Shown here: positions 1 through 8,902 of the stretch, in pieces
Layout: each line of letters begins with the position of its first letter
Position numbering within the stretch: position 1 is the first letter of the stretch
From: an uncultured Roseovarius sp.
GTDB taxonomy: Bacteria > Pseudomonadota > Alphaproteobacteria > Rhodobacterales > Rhodobacteraceae
Length of the DNA: 64,000 nt
Reading direction: 5' to 3'
Assembly (NCBI RefSeq): GCF_947259555.1
Contig: NZ_CAMYMD010000019.1
Coordinates: 1 to 64,000, forward strand
The notes under the pieces: model-generated
The model's database searches: none
The model's input: only the letters and a program-made list of their open reading frames with translations
What the model was told of the DNA's origin: nothing
Program-made: the position numbers and the translations under genes

Positions 1-31
1 CGGGCAGTTGGGTGATGGTAGTCTTTGACAT
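1..31 (-). CDS. possible 5' end of a divergent gene (partial)
   Basis: On the minus strand an ATG at 31-29 is preceded by AAAGGA with about eight bases of spacing and opens a frame reading MSKTTITQLP to the window edge. Only ten codons are visible, so no function can be given. If real, it is divergent from the protease operon and the two would share the 32-167 intergenic region. Confidence 0.3.
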   Translation of the reverse strand, partial: MSKTTITQLP

Positions 32-58
32 GTGGCATATCCTTTTCTCACCAGAGAA

Positions 59-87
59 TTGACGGCGTCTGAACACCGCCATGATAT
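59..87 (+). promoter_or_regulatory. sigma70-like promoter of the protease/NTPase/nuclease operon
   Basis: TTGACG (59-64) and TGATAT (82-87) are separated by exactly 17 bases, a good match to the housekeeping -35/-10 pattern. The expected start of transcription is near 94, leaving a leader of about 75 bases before the ATG at 168. The -35/-10 spacer contains the short inverted repeat GGCG/CGCC. This is a reading of sequence only. Confidence 0.5.
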
Positions 88-167
88 GCCGCCCCTCAGG
101 GCATCACCAACTTTCGCGCGTTTCCCGATCGCCGGTCGTCATTGTCCATTTTGCAGGAGAGCCATTC

Positions 168-1796
168 ATGCTCGTCGATCTCTATGCCAAACTCGATCAA
201 GGCGTACCCATCGCGGATGAGGACGCGCTTGTCATTGAATTCGTCTTCAGTGATCCGGTTGCCCCGGACATCCTTGCCGCGCGCCTCTCCGACGCGCTTG
301 GCGGTGTGGACGTGGATGTGAACCCGGTCTTCGAGGCCGGCCCGGACCGCTATCACTTTGCTCGCTTTGCGGGCATCACGGGCCAGGGGCAAGAGGCCGT
401 GGCGTTTGAATTCGCCCGCGCCCTGCGCCCCGTGGCCAAGGCGGACGAGGCCAACCCGGTTCTTGCCGACAGCCTGATCGGTGCGGCGGCCGTGGGCGCG
501 GCAGATACCGAGAGCCTCTCGGGGGCCTGCTCGACCTCGCGCGACGACAGCCTGCCCTGGGGCTGGGTGCATCCGCGCATCGGCACGCTCGCGGCCTGGG
601 GTCATACCCGTGGCGCGGGCAGCACGGTTGCGGTGATCGACACAGGCCACTCCACGCATCAGGAACTGAACGGCTCGATCCGCCAGCAAGGCCAACGCAA
701 TTTCGTCGAAGGCGGCAGCGATGCCTCGGATCGGTTTTCAAGCGGTATCCTCAAGCATCCCGGACACGGCACGCTGGTTTGCTCGGTGATCGCGTCGCGC
801 GGCACCGTCGATCAGAATGGCGACGTGACTTCGGGCGGCGGCATAACCGGGGCGGCCCCCGAGGCCATGATCCTGCCCATCCGCGCGATCAAGTCGGTGA
901 TCAATTTCACCCAGACCACCATCCCGTCCGCCATCGCCCACGCCATCAACGAAGGTGCGGACGTCATTGCCATGGCGCTTGGCGGGCCGACACGCGTGGC
1001 CTCAACGGAACGCGCCCTGCGCATCGCGGTGGAGCGTGGCCTTGTCGTGGTCTGTGCCGCCGGCAACTGCTGGCCGCGTGTCGTGTTTCCTGCCGCCTAC
1101 GCGTCGCAGGGTCTATGCACCGCAGTGGCCGCCCTCAACCCTGACCTCTCGCCATGGGCCAAGACCGGCTCCGGCCCCGAAGTGACGATCGCCAATTTCG
1201 GCGTCAATGTCTGGGGGGCGGCCAAGAACAAGGCGAGTGACCCCGACCATGGCATCCGCCCGGCTCAGGGCACGACGCTCGCGACCTCGCTGACCGCGGG
1301 GGCTGCCGCGCTGTGGGTGGCCCATCACGGCGGGCGCACGGCCCTGCGCCACAAGGCAGCGCAGGCGGGGACCACCGTTCAGGCCATGTTCGTTCATTGC
1401 CTCACCCAAGGGATCATCCCGCCATCTGTATGGGGGGGCGCAGGCGCCTATGGCGCGGGGCTCATCGACGCGAACAGGCTCTTGGCGTGTCCCTTTCCAA
1501 CCGGCACCGAAGCGCCCGCGCCAGCCGCCCCCGGCCCAACCGGCACAGCGCCGACGCTGGCCGTCCTGCAATCTCATCTCGCGGGGCACGCCCCGGATGC
1601 GGCGGCCGACCTAGCCCCCGATCTCGCCGAATACGCGAGTGAGTTGATCTGGCTCAGCCACCGCGCACAGGCCCGCGAGCGCGCGGCGCAGACAACCGAG
1701 ACGGAAACCTTCAGTGGCCTTGACGTCGCAAGCCCCGGTCTGGCCGACAAGCTCTTGGCCAGACCCGCCCTGCGCGCCGCGCTTCGTCGTCCGTAA
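168..1796 (+). CDS. subtilisin-like (S8) protein with Ser-to-Thr change at the nucleophile
   Basis: First gene of a four-gene operon; 542 residues. An in-frame codon further up (81) exists, but ATG 168 follows AGGAGA at seven bases and is preferred. Residues 1-130 form a prodomain-like region with no clear signal peptide, suggesting a cytoplasmic protein. The S8 fold is clear: catalytic Asp in VIDTG (D158), catalytic His in HGTLV (H200) and oxyanion Asn in AAGN (N300). At the nucleophile, where S8 enzymes have GTSMA, this protein reads GTTLATSLTAG, placing Thr at position 370. It may therefore be inactive, use Thr, or act as a binding or regulatory pseudoprotease. A Pro/Ala-rich linker and a short tail follow. 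The next gene begins nine bases downstream. Confidence 0.85.
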   Translation: MLVDLYAKLDQGVPIADEDALVIEFVFSDPVAPDILAARLSDALGGVDVDVNPVFEAGPDRYHFARFAGITGQGQEAVAFEFARALRPVAKADEANPVLADSLIGAAAVGAADTESLSGACSTSRDDSLPWGWVHPRIGTLAAWGHTRGAGSTVAVIDTGHSTHQELNGSIRQQGQRNFVEGGSDASDRFSSGILKHPGHGTLVCSVIASRGTVDQNGDVTSGGGITGAAPEAMILPIRAIKSVINFTQTTIPSAIAHAINEGADVIAMALGGPTRVASTERALRIAVERGLVVVCAAGNCWPRVVFPAAYASQGLCTAVAALNPDLSPWAKTGSGPEVTIANFGVNVWGAAKNKASDPDHGIRPAQGTTLATSLTAGAAALWVAHHGGRTALRHKAAQAGTTVQAMFVHCLTQGIIPPSVWGGAGAYGAGLIDANRLLACPFPTGTEAPAPAAPGPTGTAPTLAVLQSHLAGHAPDAAADLAPDLAEYASELIWLSHRAQARERAAQTTETETFSGLDVASPGLADKLLARPALRAALRRP

Positions 1797-1805
1797 GAGA
1801 CCCGC

Positions 1806-3647
1806 ATGCCGACGCCTCTCAACCCCACCACGCTGGCCCCGCTGCTGCGGGATCACCAGGCGCTGGTCGAGGCGGTGATGGCTGATATCTACGCCGACCG
1901 CGCATGGAAGATGACGCTCGACATTCTCCAGATGATCGCCAGCGACAACCAGATCACCCTGGCCGAAATGTTGTCTCAGACGCTGGAGCGCGACGGCCTG
2001 ACGGGTGCTTTCATCTCGGTGCTGCGCAACCGCGCGCCGCAACTCCTGCCGGTAGACGGGTTTGCCGTGTCCGACAGCGTTGACGCCAACGCCATCGCAG
2101 ACCCTCATTTCAATCCCGATAAGCTGACGGAATTCTCCTCGGTCGCCGATGCCCGCCGATGCCGGATCGCGATCCGCTTTGACAAAAACCAGCATCCCGT
2201 GGAAAAAGGCAGCGGTATTCTTGTTGGTCGCCGCCTCGTGCTGACCGCCGCGCATGTGATCGCGGATGCCCTGCAAGACCTCGGCAGGCTTGACCTCAAA
2301 CGCAATGGCCTGTCCCGCGCCTCGATCCTCGTCACGGACATAAACGGCAAGGATTACGCGGCATGGCCCGCGTTCCTCTCGCCGCCGCACGCACGCGAAC
2401 TCGCAGGCCAGAAAGCGCCGCGCTCCGCCTATGCCACCCATACCGATGTCGCGCTGCTGCGGCTCTTCAAACCGATCGGGCGGGCGCATAAATTTGGGCA
2501 TTTCGATCTTGATGGCACCACGGCGCCGCAAACCGGCACGCGGCAGCTATGGCTCCTGCATTTCCCCGCAGGAGACGACAAGGGTTACACGCAAGCCGCC
2601 TATCGTCGTTCCGCCGCCGACGACATGTACCTGCCACATTCCGCACCGACCGAGGGCGGCTCATCGGGCGGTGCGGGTTTTTCCGGCGAGTTTCGTTACC
2701 TCGGTCATCATCAGGCCGGGCGAACCGCCGGAAATGGCGGGCGGATCGTTCCTTATGAGCGTTACGCGGGGAATGCCGCCTTCCTCGAGCAGATCAACGG
2801 TGACAGCCCCCCCGATTACCTCTGGTCCACCGACGAAAGCCCCGAGGGGCATTTCATCATCGGTCGCAATACTTTTTTCGACGGTCTCGCCGCGATGATC
2901 GAGAACAAGGCACCAAACCTGCGCGGCATATGGGTAAAACGGATCGACGCCACCCTGCCGCCGACGGGCCTTTCCTTTGGTTACGACATGCTCACGGCGT
3001 ATCTCAACGCCTATGACAGGCCCGACCGCATCCATCGGGTCTCGACGGACCTCATCAGCGACGATCTGCTGCATGAGGTCAACGCCCGTCTGCTCAGCCC
3101 CGATCGATCGCTTTTGGCATCAGCCGGTGTCCGGCCGGACGAAACCAGCCTTGCCGCCGAGGCCCGTGACCGCGCGGTTACGCTCGCAAATCGGCTTGAC
3201 GCTGCGGCGGCGCAGTCGGGCGCGCCCCATTGGATCTATTTCGACAATCCGCCGTCGGGCCTGTCGCGTGAAGCACAGGTGCAGATGGAGCATCTGGTGT
3301 CGGAGATCCTGAGCCGTCGGCATCTGCGCCTGATCCTGTCCGGCTTCGAAACCTTCACGCTGCGCAACCGGCTTTATTCAACGATCCGAGAGGCGCGGGA
3401 TCAGGGCCAGCCGGGCTTGCTGGTGGAACATATCGGCGAGTTCACCCGCGAAGATGTCTTCCAGACCGTGGCAGCGATGGCCGACAGTCTGGGACTCGGG
3501 TGGAAAAAAGACGTGATCGACGCCGCTGTCCGGCAAGCGCTGGCAGGTCTCTCCTCGACCGCCGGGGTCTATTCCTCTGCTGTCGCGGGCATGGTGGCCA
3601 AGGCCCTGCGCGCGCAAATTCGGACACAGGGGGTCGGTTCGCCATGA
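1806..3647 (+). CDS. trypsin-like protease with N-terminal helical domain and C-terminal NTPase-like domain
   Basis: 613 residues in three parts. Residues 1-85 look all-helical and soluble, the size of a death-fold or effector-associated adaptor domain. Residues about 110-330 are a trypsin-fold protease with His in LTAAHVI (H150), Asp in HTDVALL (D214) and Ser in GGSSGGAG (S287), so the triad looks complete. Residues about 345-613 resemble a STAND/AAA module: an FIIGR entry motif, a Walker B-like IYFDNPPSG strand, an LRLILSG sensor-like strand and a GEFTREDV helix pair, but no GxxGxGKS P-loop, so it is probably a degenerate NTPase. No signal peptide or membrane helix is seen. Its stop overlaps the start of the NTPase gene as ATGA, implying translational coupling. 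Family assignment of the protease core is firm; the flanking domains are inference. Confidence 0.85.
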   Translation: MPTPLNPTTLAPLLRDHQALVEAVMADIYADRAWKMTLDILQMIASDNQITLAEMLSQTLERDGLTGAFISVLRNRAPQLLPVDGFAVSDSVDANAIADPHFNPDKLTEFSSVADARRCRIAIRFDKNQHPVEKGSGILVGRRLVLTAAHVIADALQDLGRLDLKRNGLSRASILVTDINGKDYAAWPAFLSPPHARELAGQKAPRSAYATHTDVALLRLFKPIGRAHKFGHFDLDGTTAPQTGTRQLWLLHFPAGDDKGYTQAAYRRSAADDMYLPHSAPTEGGSSGGAGFSGEFRYLGHHQAGRTAGNGGRIVPYERYAGNAAFLEQINGDSPPDYLWSTDESPEGHFIIGRNTFFDGLAAMIENKAPNLRGIWVKRIDATLPPTGLSFGYDMLTAYLNAYDRPDRIHRVSTDLISDDLLHEVNARLLSPDRSLLASAGVRPDETSLAAEARDRAVTLANRLDAAAAQSGAPHWIYFDNPPSGLSREAQVQMEHLVSEILSRRHLRLILSGFETFTLRNRLYSTIREARDQGQPGLLVEHIGEFTREDVFQTVAAMADSLGLGWKKDVIDAAVRQALAGLSSTAGVYSSAVAGMVAKALRAQIRTQGVGSP

Positions 3648-6600
3648 TGACGCTCGACCCCGACCTTGAACAGCTCTTCGAACGCGCCAGCCTGTATGGC
3701 GCGCTGCACGACAGCTTTGCCCCGGCCGATGCGGTACGGTGGGCCAACGCGGGGCGAATGCCGCGCGACATTCAGGTTGTGGCGCGCGTGCTGGCCCTTC
3801 TGCAACCTGAATGCGCCGATACCTCGACACCATCAAAGGCCGGTCAAAGCTGGACGATGCGCCCCGCCGCGCGCCACCATATCCTGTCCGCCGAGCAATT
3901 CGACAATGCCCGCGCCGAGATCGCCGCGTCGTTCGATACGCCCGTCGCGGATGCTCGCCTCGGTCGCGGTGTCTTTGCGCCTGCCGCGCTGCAACGGATG
4001 ATCGGGCTGGGTGACATCGGCGGCGATCTGGCCTTCATAACCGGCACGCTTGACCGCGCCGGCCCTGATGCGCCCGGCGCTGATTATCTTCTGGCCTTGC
4101 GCGGCCTCCTCAACCGCCTGACGGCCGAGAAACGCACCGAATCTGTCGTCGGGGATGATTTCGTGGGCCGCGAGACCGAGCTTGAACGCATTGCCGAGGC
4201 CCTCGCCAACCCGCAATCCGAAGCCCCACTCACGGCGATCTATATTTCCGGCGTCGCCGGGATCGGCAAATCCCACGTGCTTGAGCGCGCCCTGCAACTT
4301 GCCCGGCTCAAGGAGCAACCGGTCGTCGTGCGGCTCGACTTTGATCGCTCGGGTCTCGACATCCTCGATGCGCAGCATTTCTTTGACGAGATTTCACGCC
4401 AAGTGGGCGACAGCCTGCCCGGCAGCGCCGTCGCCCTGCGCGACCTGCGGCTGGAGGCGACGCAGGAGGCGGTCGCAGTGACCCGCAAGTCCACGGCGGC
4501 GCAAGTTGCAGCCTCCGGCCAACCGCCCCTCGCCCGCCTGCTCGACACCATAGCGCAAGCGATCAACGACGCGGACAAGCTCCTGCTCGTCGTTCTCGAC
4601 ACGCTCGAAGTGCTCCGGTCCGAAGGAGAGACGCGTATCCCGCTCCTGTTCGAGCGGCTCGACCGGCTGGCGACCTCCGGCATCGATCGTATCGCCATCA
4701 TCGCCGCCGGTCGGGGCGACGCCATGGCACCCGCAGCCGATCGCATCTTGGGACCGCCCCTTGAACTTCAGGGCCTCGATGCCAAGGCGGTGCATAAACT
4801 GCTACAGGAACGCAACGTGCCCAGGGACCTCTGGCCGAGGATCAACCAGCTTGCGCAGGGCAACCCCTTGCTTCTCAAACTTGCCGCAAAGGCCGTCAGT
4901 CATGATGATTTCGACGAGACCGAGATCCCCGAGGATGCGGGGGACGACATTGTCGGCGGCTATCTCTACCGCGCAATCCTGTCACGCGTGCCAAAGGATC
5001 TGCGCGGTCTCGCAACCGAGGGGTTGATCCTCGCAGAGGTCGATCTCGGCGCTCTGAAAGAGGTGATCGCGCCTGTCGTAGCGCCCGACATGCCGGAGCG
5101 TGAGCTTCGCACCATGTTCAATGCCCTGCGTGACCAGCACTGGCTTGTGACCGAAGACAGCGGTGCCGGCACCTTGCGTCACCGCTCGGACGTGCGGCGC
5201 GCATTTCTTCCGCTGATCTACGAGGCCGCACCAGAGACCACGACCGCGATCAACCGGCGCGCGGTCGCGTGGTTCGAGCGTCAGGATAATCCGTTCGCGG
5301 CGCTCTATCACCGGCTGCAACTGACCCGCACGGGCAATCCGATGCCCGACATCCCGGCGGATCTGGCGCGCCGCTTCGATCCCTTCATGCTGGACGAATT
5401 GCCCGAACCCGCACGCGCCGCGCTGCGTCAGGCCCAAGGGGTACGGTCAGATTTCGGCAGGGCCGGACACGCGCGGGAAGCCCCGGCCGAGACGCCACCT
5501 ATCTCCAGAGAACAAGACTTCGCAGCAGATTCTTCGGGCGATACATTCGTGCGCTTCGACGCGAACCGCAACCGGGTTCAAATTGCATCTGCACTGCCTG
5601 ATGGCGCGCGCGCGCCAGATCCGCGCGCGCTCTCGGATCTAGAGCTCACACTCTCCCGCGCGGACCTGCGTGAAGCAGAATACGTGGTTCAGAGCGCGCT
5701 CGATGGCTGGCTGCCCGCCGGGTCGCGCACCGGTCGGCTCTTGATGGCGTATCTCTGGCTGACCGGGCGCTGGTCCTCTGCCCGCAAACTCTTTGACGTG
5801 CAGCCCTATGGCGCTCTGGACGCCGCGCTGGAGAACGCGCCGCTGCTCGAAGGGCGTGTCCTGCTCGACATGACGGCAGAGTTTCGCTTTGACGCGCTTG
5901 TCCAACGGTTGCGCGACGCGGACCTGCGCGCACGTATCCTCACCGCACGCGCAGAGTCCGCGCGTATTGGAATAGAGGATGGCGCGCTCGATTTCGCCCT
6001 GCTCTGTTCGGTGCCTGCCTCGGATCTTGAACGACACGACATGGACACCGTACTGGGCCTTCTCGCCCATAACGGTGGCGAGCATCGCGAAGCCGAGGAA
6101 CGGCTGCACTACGTAAGCGCAGGCATGCGCCGCCAGCACGGTTTTGTCTCCGATCCCGTTTTTCACGAGCAAGGCGGCGGCGTCGATCCGGCGGACGAGT
6201 CCTACGAGTTCGCAATCCTCAATCCCTATGCCAGTATCCTGTCAACCGTATTGCGCCGCGCGCCGCGTGGAGCGCTCGCCACTTTCATCGCCAACGCCCA
6301 CGACCTGCCCCGCGCGGCCGCCCCACACCTTGCCCCGACCCTGCGCAACGTGTCCGAGGCACTGCCCGATCGCTTTACCTCGCCACTGGAACTGGGCGAG
6401 GCGTTTCGCGGTATGGGCCTCGCCGCCGAGTGGATCGAGGGATTTACGTTGTTCAACCCGGTGCCGGATCTTCCGATGCTGGCGCACTCCCTCGAACGCT
6501 GGCGCCGGACCGTCGCCGGCGCGTGGTGTTTCGGGCGCACGCCACCCGAGGACTGGTTAAAAAGACGTACGATCGACCGCGTCACACAGGGTCGGGCGTG

Positions 6601-6892
6601 GCGGCTCTTCTGGTCGGATGCGCCGATTGAAGCCGCCCGCACGCAGCTCATGTTCTGGTCGCGCCCCACGCATGACGGCCCCGCCGCCGCACGCCACCTC
6701 GAGAACCGTTTTGGTCCACGCTACGCCAAGGCGATCGCGGCCCTGCCGCCCGACGCCGAGCCGCGTGACGCGATGCGCACCGCTCTTGAGCTGTTCCATG
6801 ATGCGGGCATCACCGCAATCGCCGCTGCCCCGTTGGCCGTCCTCGCCGCCCACCGCTTGCCCCCGAACCGCGTCTTCGCGCCTCTGGAGTAA
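3644..6892 (+). CDS. large STAND-type P-loop NTPase, probable sensor/switch of the operon
   Basis: 1082 residues from ATG 3644, which overlaps the protease stop by four bases; an upstream in-frame start at 3500 would lie inside the protease gene and is rejected. Residues 1-165 are a helical N-terminal region of unknown type. The NTPase core begins with FVGRETEL, then Walker A GVAGIGKS (203-210, Lys209), Walker B LLLVVLDT (Asp319), a sensor strand IAIIAAGRG and a GNPLLLKLAA helix typical of STAND ATPases, followed by a winged-helix-like section. The C-terminal 500 residues are helical and Arg/Ala-rich, as expected for a repeat sensor domain, but show no named repeat. STAND NTPases act as stress- or pathogen-triggered oligomerising switches; with proteases and a nuclease beside it, that role is inferred here. 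Confidence 0.85.
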   Translation: MMTLDPDLEQLFERASLYGALHDSFAPADAVRWANAGRMPRDIQVVARVLALLQPECADTSTPSKAGQSWTMRPAARHHILSAEQFDNARAEIAASFDTPVADARLGRGVFAPAALQRMIGLGDIGGDLAFITGTLDRAGPDAPGADYLLALRGLLNRLTAEKRTESVVGDDFVGRETELERIAEALANPQSEAPLTAIYISGVAGIGKSHVLERALQLARLKEQPVVVRLDFDRSGLDILDAQHFFDEISRQVGDSLPGSAVALRDLRLEATQEAVAVTRKSTAAQVAASGQPPLARLLDTIAQAINDADKLLLVVLDTLEVLRSEGETRIPLLFERLDRLATSGIDRIAIIAAGRGDAMAPAADRILGPPLELQGLDAKAVHKLLQERNVPRDLWPRINQLAQGNPLLLKLAAKAVSHDDFDETEIPEDAGDDIVGGYLYRAILSRVPKDLRGLATEGLILAEVDLGALKEVIAPVVAPDMPERELRTMFNALRDQHWLVTEDSGAGTLRHRSDVRRAFLPLIYEAAPETTTAINRRAVAWFERQDNPFAALYHRLQLTRTGNPMPDIPADLARRFDPFMLDELPEPARAALRQAQGVRSDFGRAGHAREAPAETPPISREQDFAADSSGDTFVRFDANRNRVQIASALPDGARAPDPRALSDLELTLSRADLREAEYVVQSALDGWLPAGSRTGRLLMAYLWLTGRWSSARKLFDVQPYGALDAALENAPLLEGRVLLDMTAEFRFDALVQRLRDADLRARILTARAESARIGIEDGALDFALLCSVPASDLERHDMDTVLGLLAHNGGEHREAEERLHYVSAGMRRQHGFVSDPVFHEQGGGVDPADESYEFAILNPYASILSTVLRRAPRGALATFIANAHDLPRAAAPHLAPTLRNVSEALPDRFTSPLELGEAFRGMGLAAEWIEGFTLFNPVPDLPMLAHSLERWRRTVAGAWCFGRTPPEDWLKRRTIDRVTQGRAWRLFWSDAPIEAARTQLMFWSRPTHDGPAAARHLENRFGPRYAKAIAALPPDAEPRDAMRTALELFHDAGITAIAAAPLAVLAAHRLPPNRVFAPLE

Positions 6893-6916
6893 GCCTCCAT
6901 TCAAAGGAAAACACCC

Positions 6917-8902
6917 ATGACCGACAGCCGCATTCAGGAAAGCATCGCCCGCCTCGGCACTTTCGCGCAGGACGGGACGCTCGACGCCGTGCTCACCTCG
7001 TCACAGCAGGGTAACCCGCTGATCGACGAACTTGGGCTGAGCATCGACAGCCTCAAGGATATGATCGAGACCCCACCCCATCAGCTTCAGAACCGGGGCG
7101 AGTCTCCGGTCCGCATGGAAGCGATCATCGAACTCATCCGCCGCCCGCCCCTGATCGTCGAGAACGGCAAAGTCACCGGCAAGGACACGCTTTCCGCCTT
7201 CTTTGACGGGAACATCTCGGGCGATATAACCGCTGTCGAGAAATTCATTCCCTCGATCGGGCGGATCGAGTTTCTCAATCATGCCCGAGGCTGGGGCGGA
7301 ACGGGATGGGTGATCGAGGACAAGGGCGACACGCTGCGCATCGTCACCAACCGCCACGTCGCCAAGATCGTCGCGCAGCGCACCTTTCGCGGCGATGCCG
7401 TCTATGCCTACGGGCCCGGCAACGTCAAATACGGCGCGCAGATCGACTTCGGGGAAGAGGCGAATTCCGAACCCGATCCGGCACAGCTCTTCGCCATTCA
7501 CCGCTTCACCTATCTTGCCGACGACATCTCGGCCGACGTGGCGATCGGTGAAATCGACAAGCCGGCAGACGTGGATCACATCGCGCCCCTGCCGCTCGCA
7601 GGGGCCGACGGTCAGGACGGGGAAACGGTCGCCACGGTTGGCTATCCCGCCTATGATACCCGCAACGCGCATGTGCATATGGAGCGGTATTTCAAAGGCC
7701 TTTACGACGTGAAACGCTTCGCGCCGGGGCTCTTGATCGCCACTGGCGACATCCTCAGCCACGACTGCACCACGTTGGGCGGCAATTCCGGCTCGCCGCT
7801 CCTGTCACTCGACAGCGCGACCGTGGTGGGGTTGCACTTTGCCGGGGCGTATCGCAAGACCAATTCAGCGGTGCGCGTCTCAACCCTAAAGGCATTGCTC
7901 GCAGGCAACTCGCACGCCGCTGCGGTCGCCGACCATGCCAGCGGCACGACGGAGGCCGCCGACAGGACGCATGACGCCAGCCATTTCGAGGGCCGCCGGG
8001 GCTATGACCCCGACTTTCTGCGCGCCGCCTCGGTACCGCTACCGGTCCTGCCCGACGCCCTCGGGCTTGCCACGCCCTCCGACGCCACGCCCGCCCGCCC
8101 GCACGAATTGCGCTACCAGCATTTCGGCGTGCTCTATTCGGCCCCGAACAAGGGCCCTGCGGTCACCGCCTTCAATCTCGACGGCGCGCTCTTCCGCCCG
8201 ATCAAGCGGCATAATTCAACCTGGTTTCACGATCTTCGGATCCCCCGCGACATCCAGCTTGACCGCGAGGACTACGGCCATGCCGACATAGACAGAGGCC
8301 ACATGGTCAGGCGCTACGCGACAAACTGGGGCACCGAGGACGAGGCCATGCGCGCCAATCTCGACAGCTATCACTATACCAATGCCGCGCCTCAGCATCG
8401 CGCGCTCAATCGCTCGTGGTCGAAATGGCTCGGTCTTGAGAATTACGTACTCGAAAGCGCCCGCACCCACGGCTTTCGCGCCAATGTCTTTACAGGGCCG
8501 GTCTACACGCCCGGGGACAAGGAACTCGGCAAGACCGGCGCGCCGTTGCCAACGCATTTCTGGAAGGTGCTGATCATGCTCGCGACAGGCCCCGACGAGG
8601 TCATCCGCCTGCACGCCACCGCCTACATGCTCTCTCAGGGCCAGCTCATTCAGGACATGCTGCTCGACGGCGGCTTGACCGAAGCGACCGAAGGGTTCGA
8701 ATACGGTGAGTACAAAACTTTTCAGATCCGCATCCGCGACCTCGAAGCCATGACAGGCTATGATTTCGGTCCGCTGCGAGATTTCGATCCACTCAACCGT
8801 CTGGCACAGAGCGAAGCCACATTTGCCGCAAAACCGGTGATCGAAATCGATTATCTTGAACAGATTGTTCTAGGATCAGACCACACTGAGCCAGGCTCAT
8901 AA
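6917..8902 (+). CDS. trypsin-like protease fused to DNA/RNA non-specific endonuclease (probable effector)
   Basis: 661 residues; ATG 6917 is preceded by AAAGGAAAA, 24 bases after the NTPase gene. Residues 1-95 are a helical N-terminal region. Residues about 115-330 are a trypsin-fold domain with His in TNRHVAK (H147), Asp in ADVAIGE (D207) and Ser in GGNSGSPL (S291). Residues about 395-640 are a beta-beta-alpha-metal nuclease of the NUC1/EndA group: the DIDRGHMVRR motif gives the general-base His462, and the metal-binding Asn lies in the following TNAAPQHRALN segment. Such nucleases cut DNA and RNA without sequence preference. Having no signal peptide, it would be toxic in the cytoplasm unless held inactive, so the fused or neighbouring proteases may control it. 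It is the natural effector of this operon. Confidence 0.88.
   Translation: MTDSRIQESIARLGTFAQDGTLDAVLTSSQQGNPLIDELGLSIDSLKDMIETPPHQLQNRGESPVRMEAIIELIRRPPLIVENGKVTGKDTLSAFFDGNISGDITAVEKFIPSIGRIEFLNHARGWGGTGWVIEDKGDTLRIVTNRHVAKIVAQRTFRGDAVYAYGPGNVKYGAQIDFGEEANSEPDPAQLFAIHRFTYLADDISADVAIGEIDKPADVDHIAPLPLAGADGQDGETVATVGYPAYDTRNAHVHMERYFKGLYDVKRFAPGLLIATGDILSHDCTTLGGNSGSPLLSLDSATVVGLHFAGAYRKTNSAVRVSTLKALLAGNSHAAAVADHASGTTEAADRTHDASHFEGRRGYDPDFLRAASVPLPVLPDALGLATPSDATPARPHELRYQHFGVLYSAPNKGPAVTAFNLDGALFRPIKRHNSTWFHDLRIPRDIQLDREDYGHADIDRGHMVRRYATNWGTEDEAMRANLDSYHYTNAAPQHRALNRSWSKWLGLENYVLESARTHGFRANVFTGPVYTPGDKELGKTGAPLPTHFWKVLIMLATGPDEVIRLHATAYMLSQGQLIQDMLLDGGLTEATEGFEYGEYKTFQIRIRDLEAMTGYDFGPLRDFDPLNRLAQSEATFAAKPVIEIDYLEQIVLGSDHTEPGS

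Noticed and set aside
3500-3643. Upstream extension of the NTPase gene
   Set aside because: It would lie inside the protease gene in another frame; the ATG at 3,644 in the ATGA overlap is the natural start.
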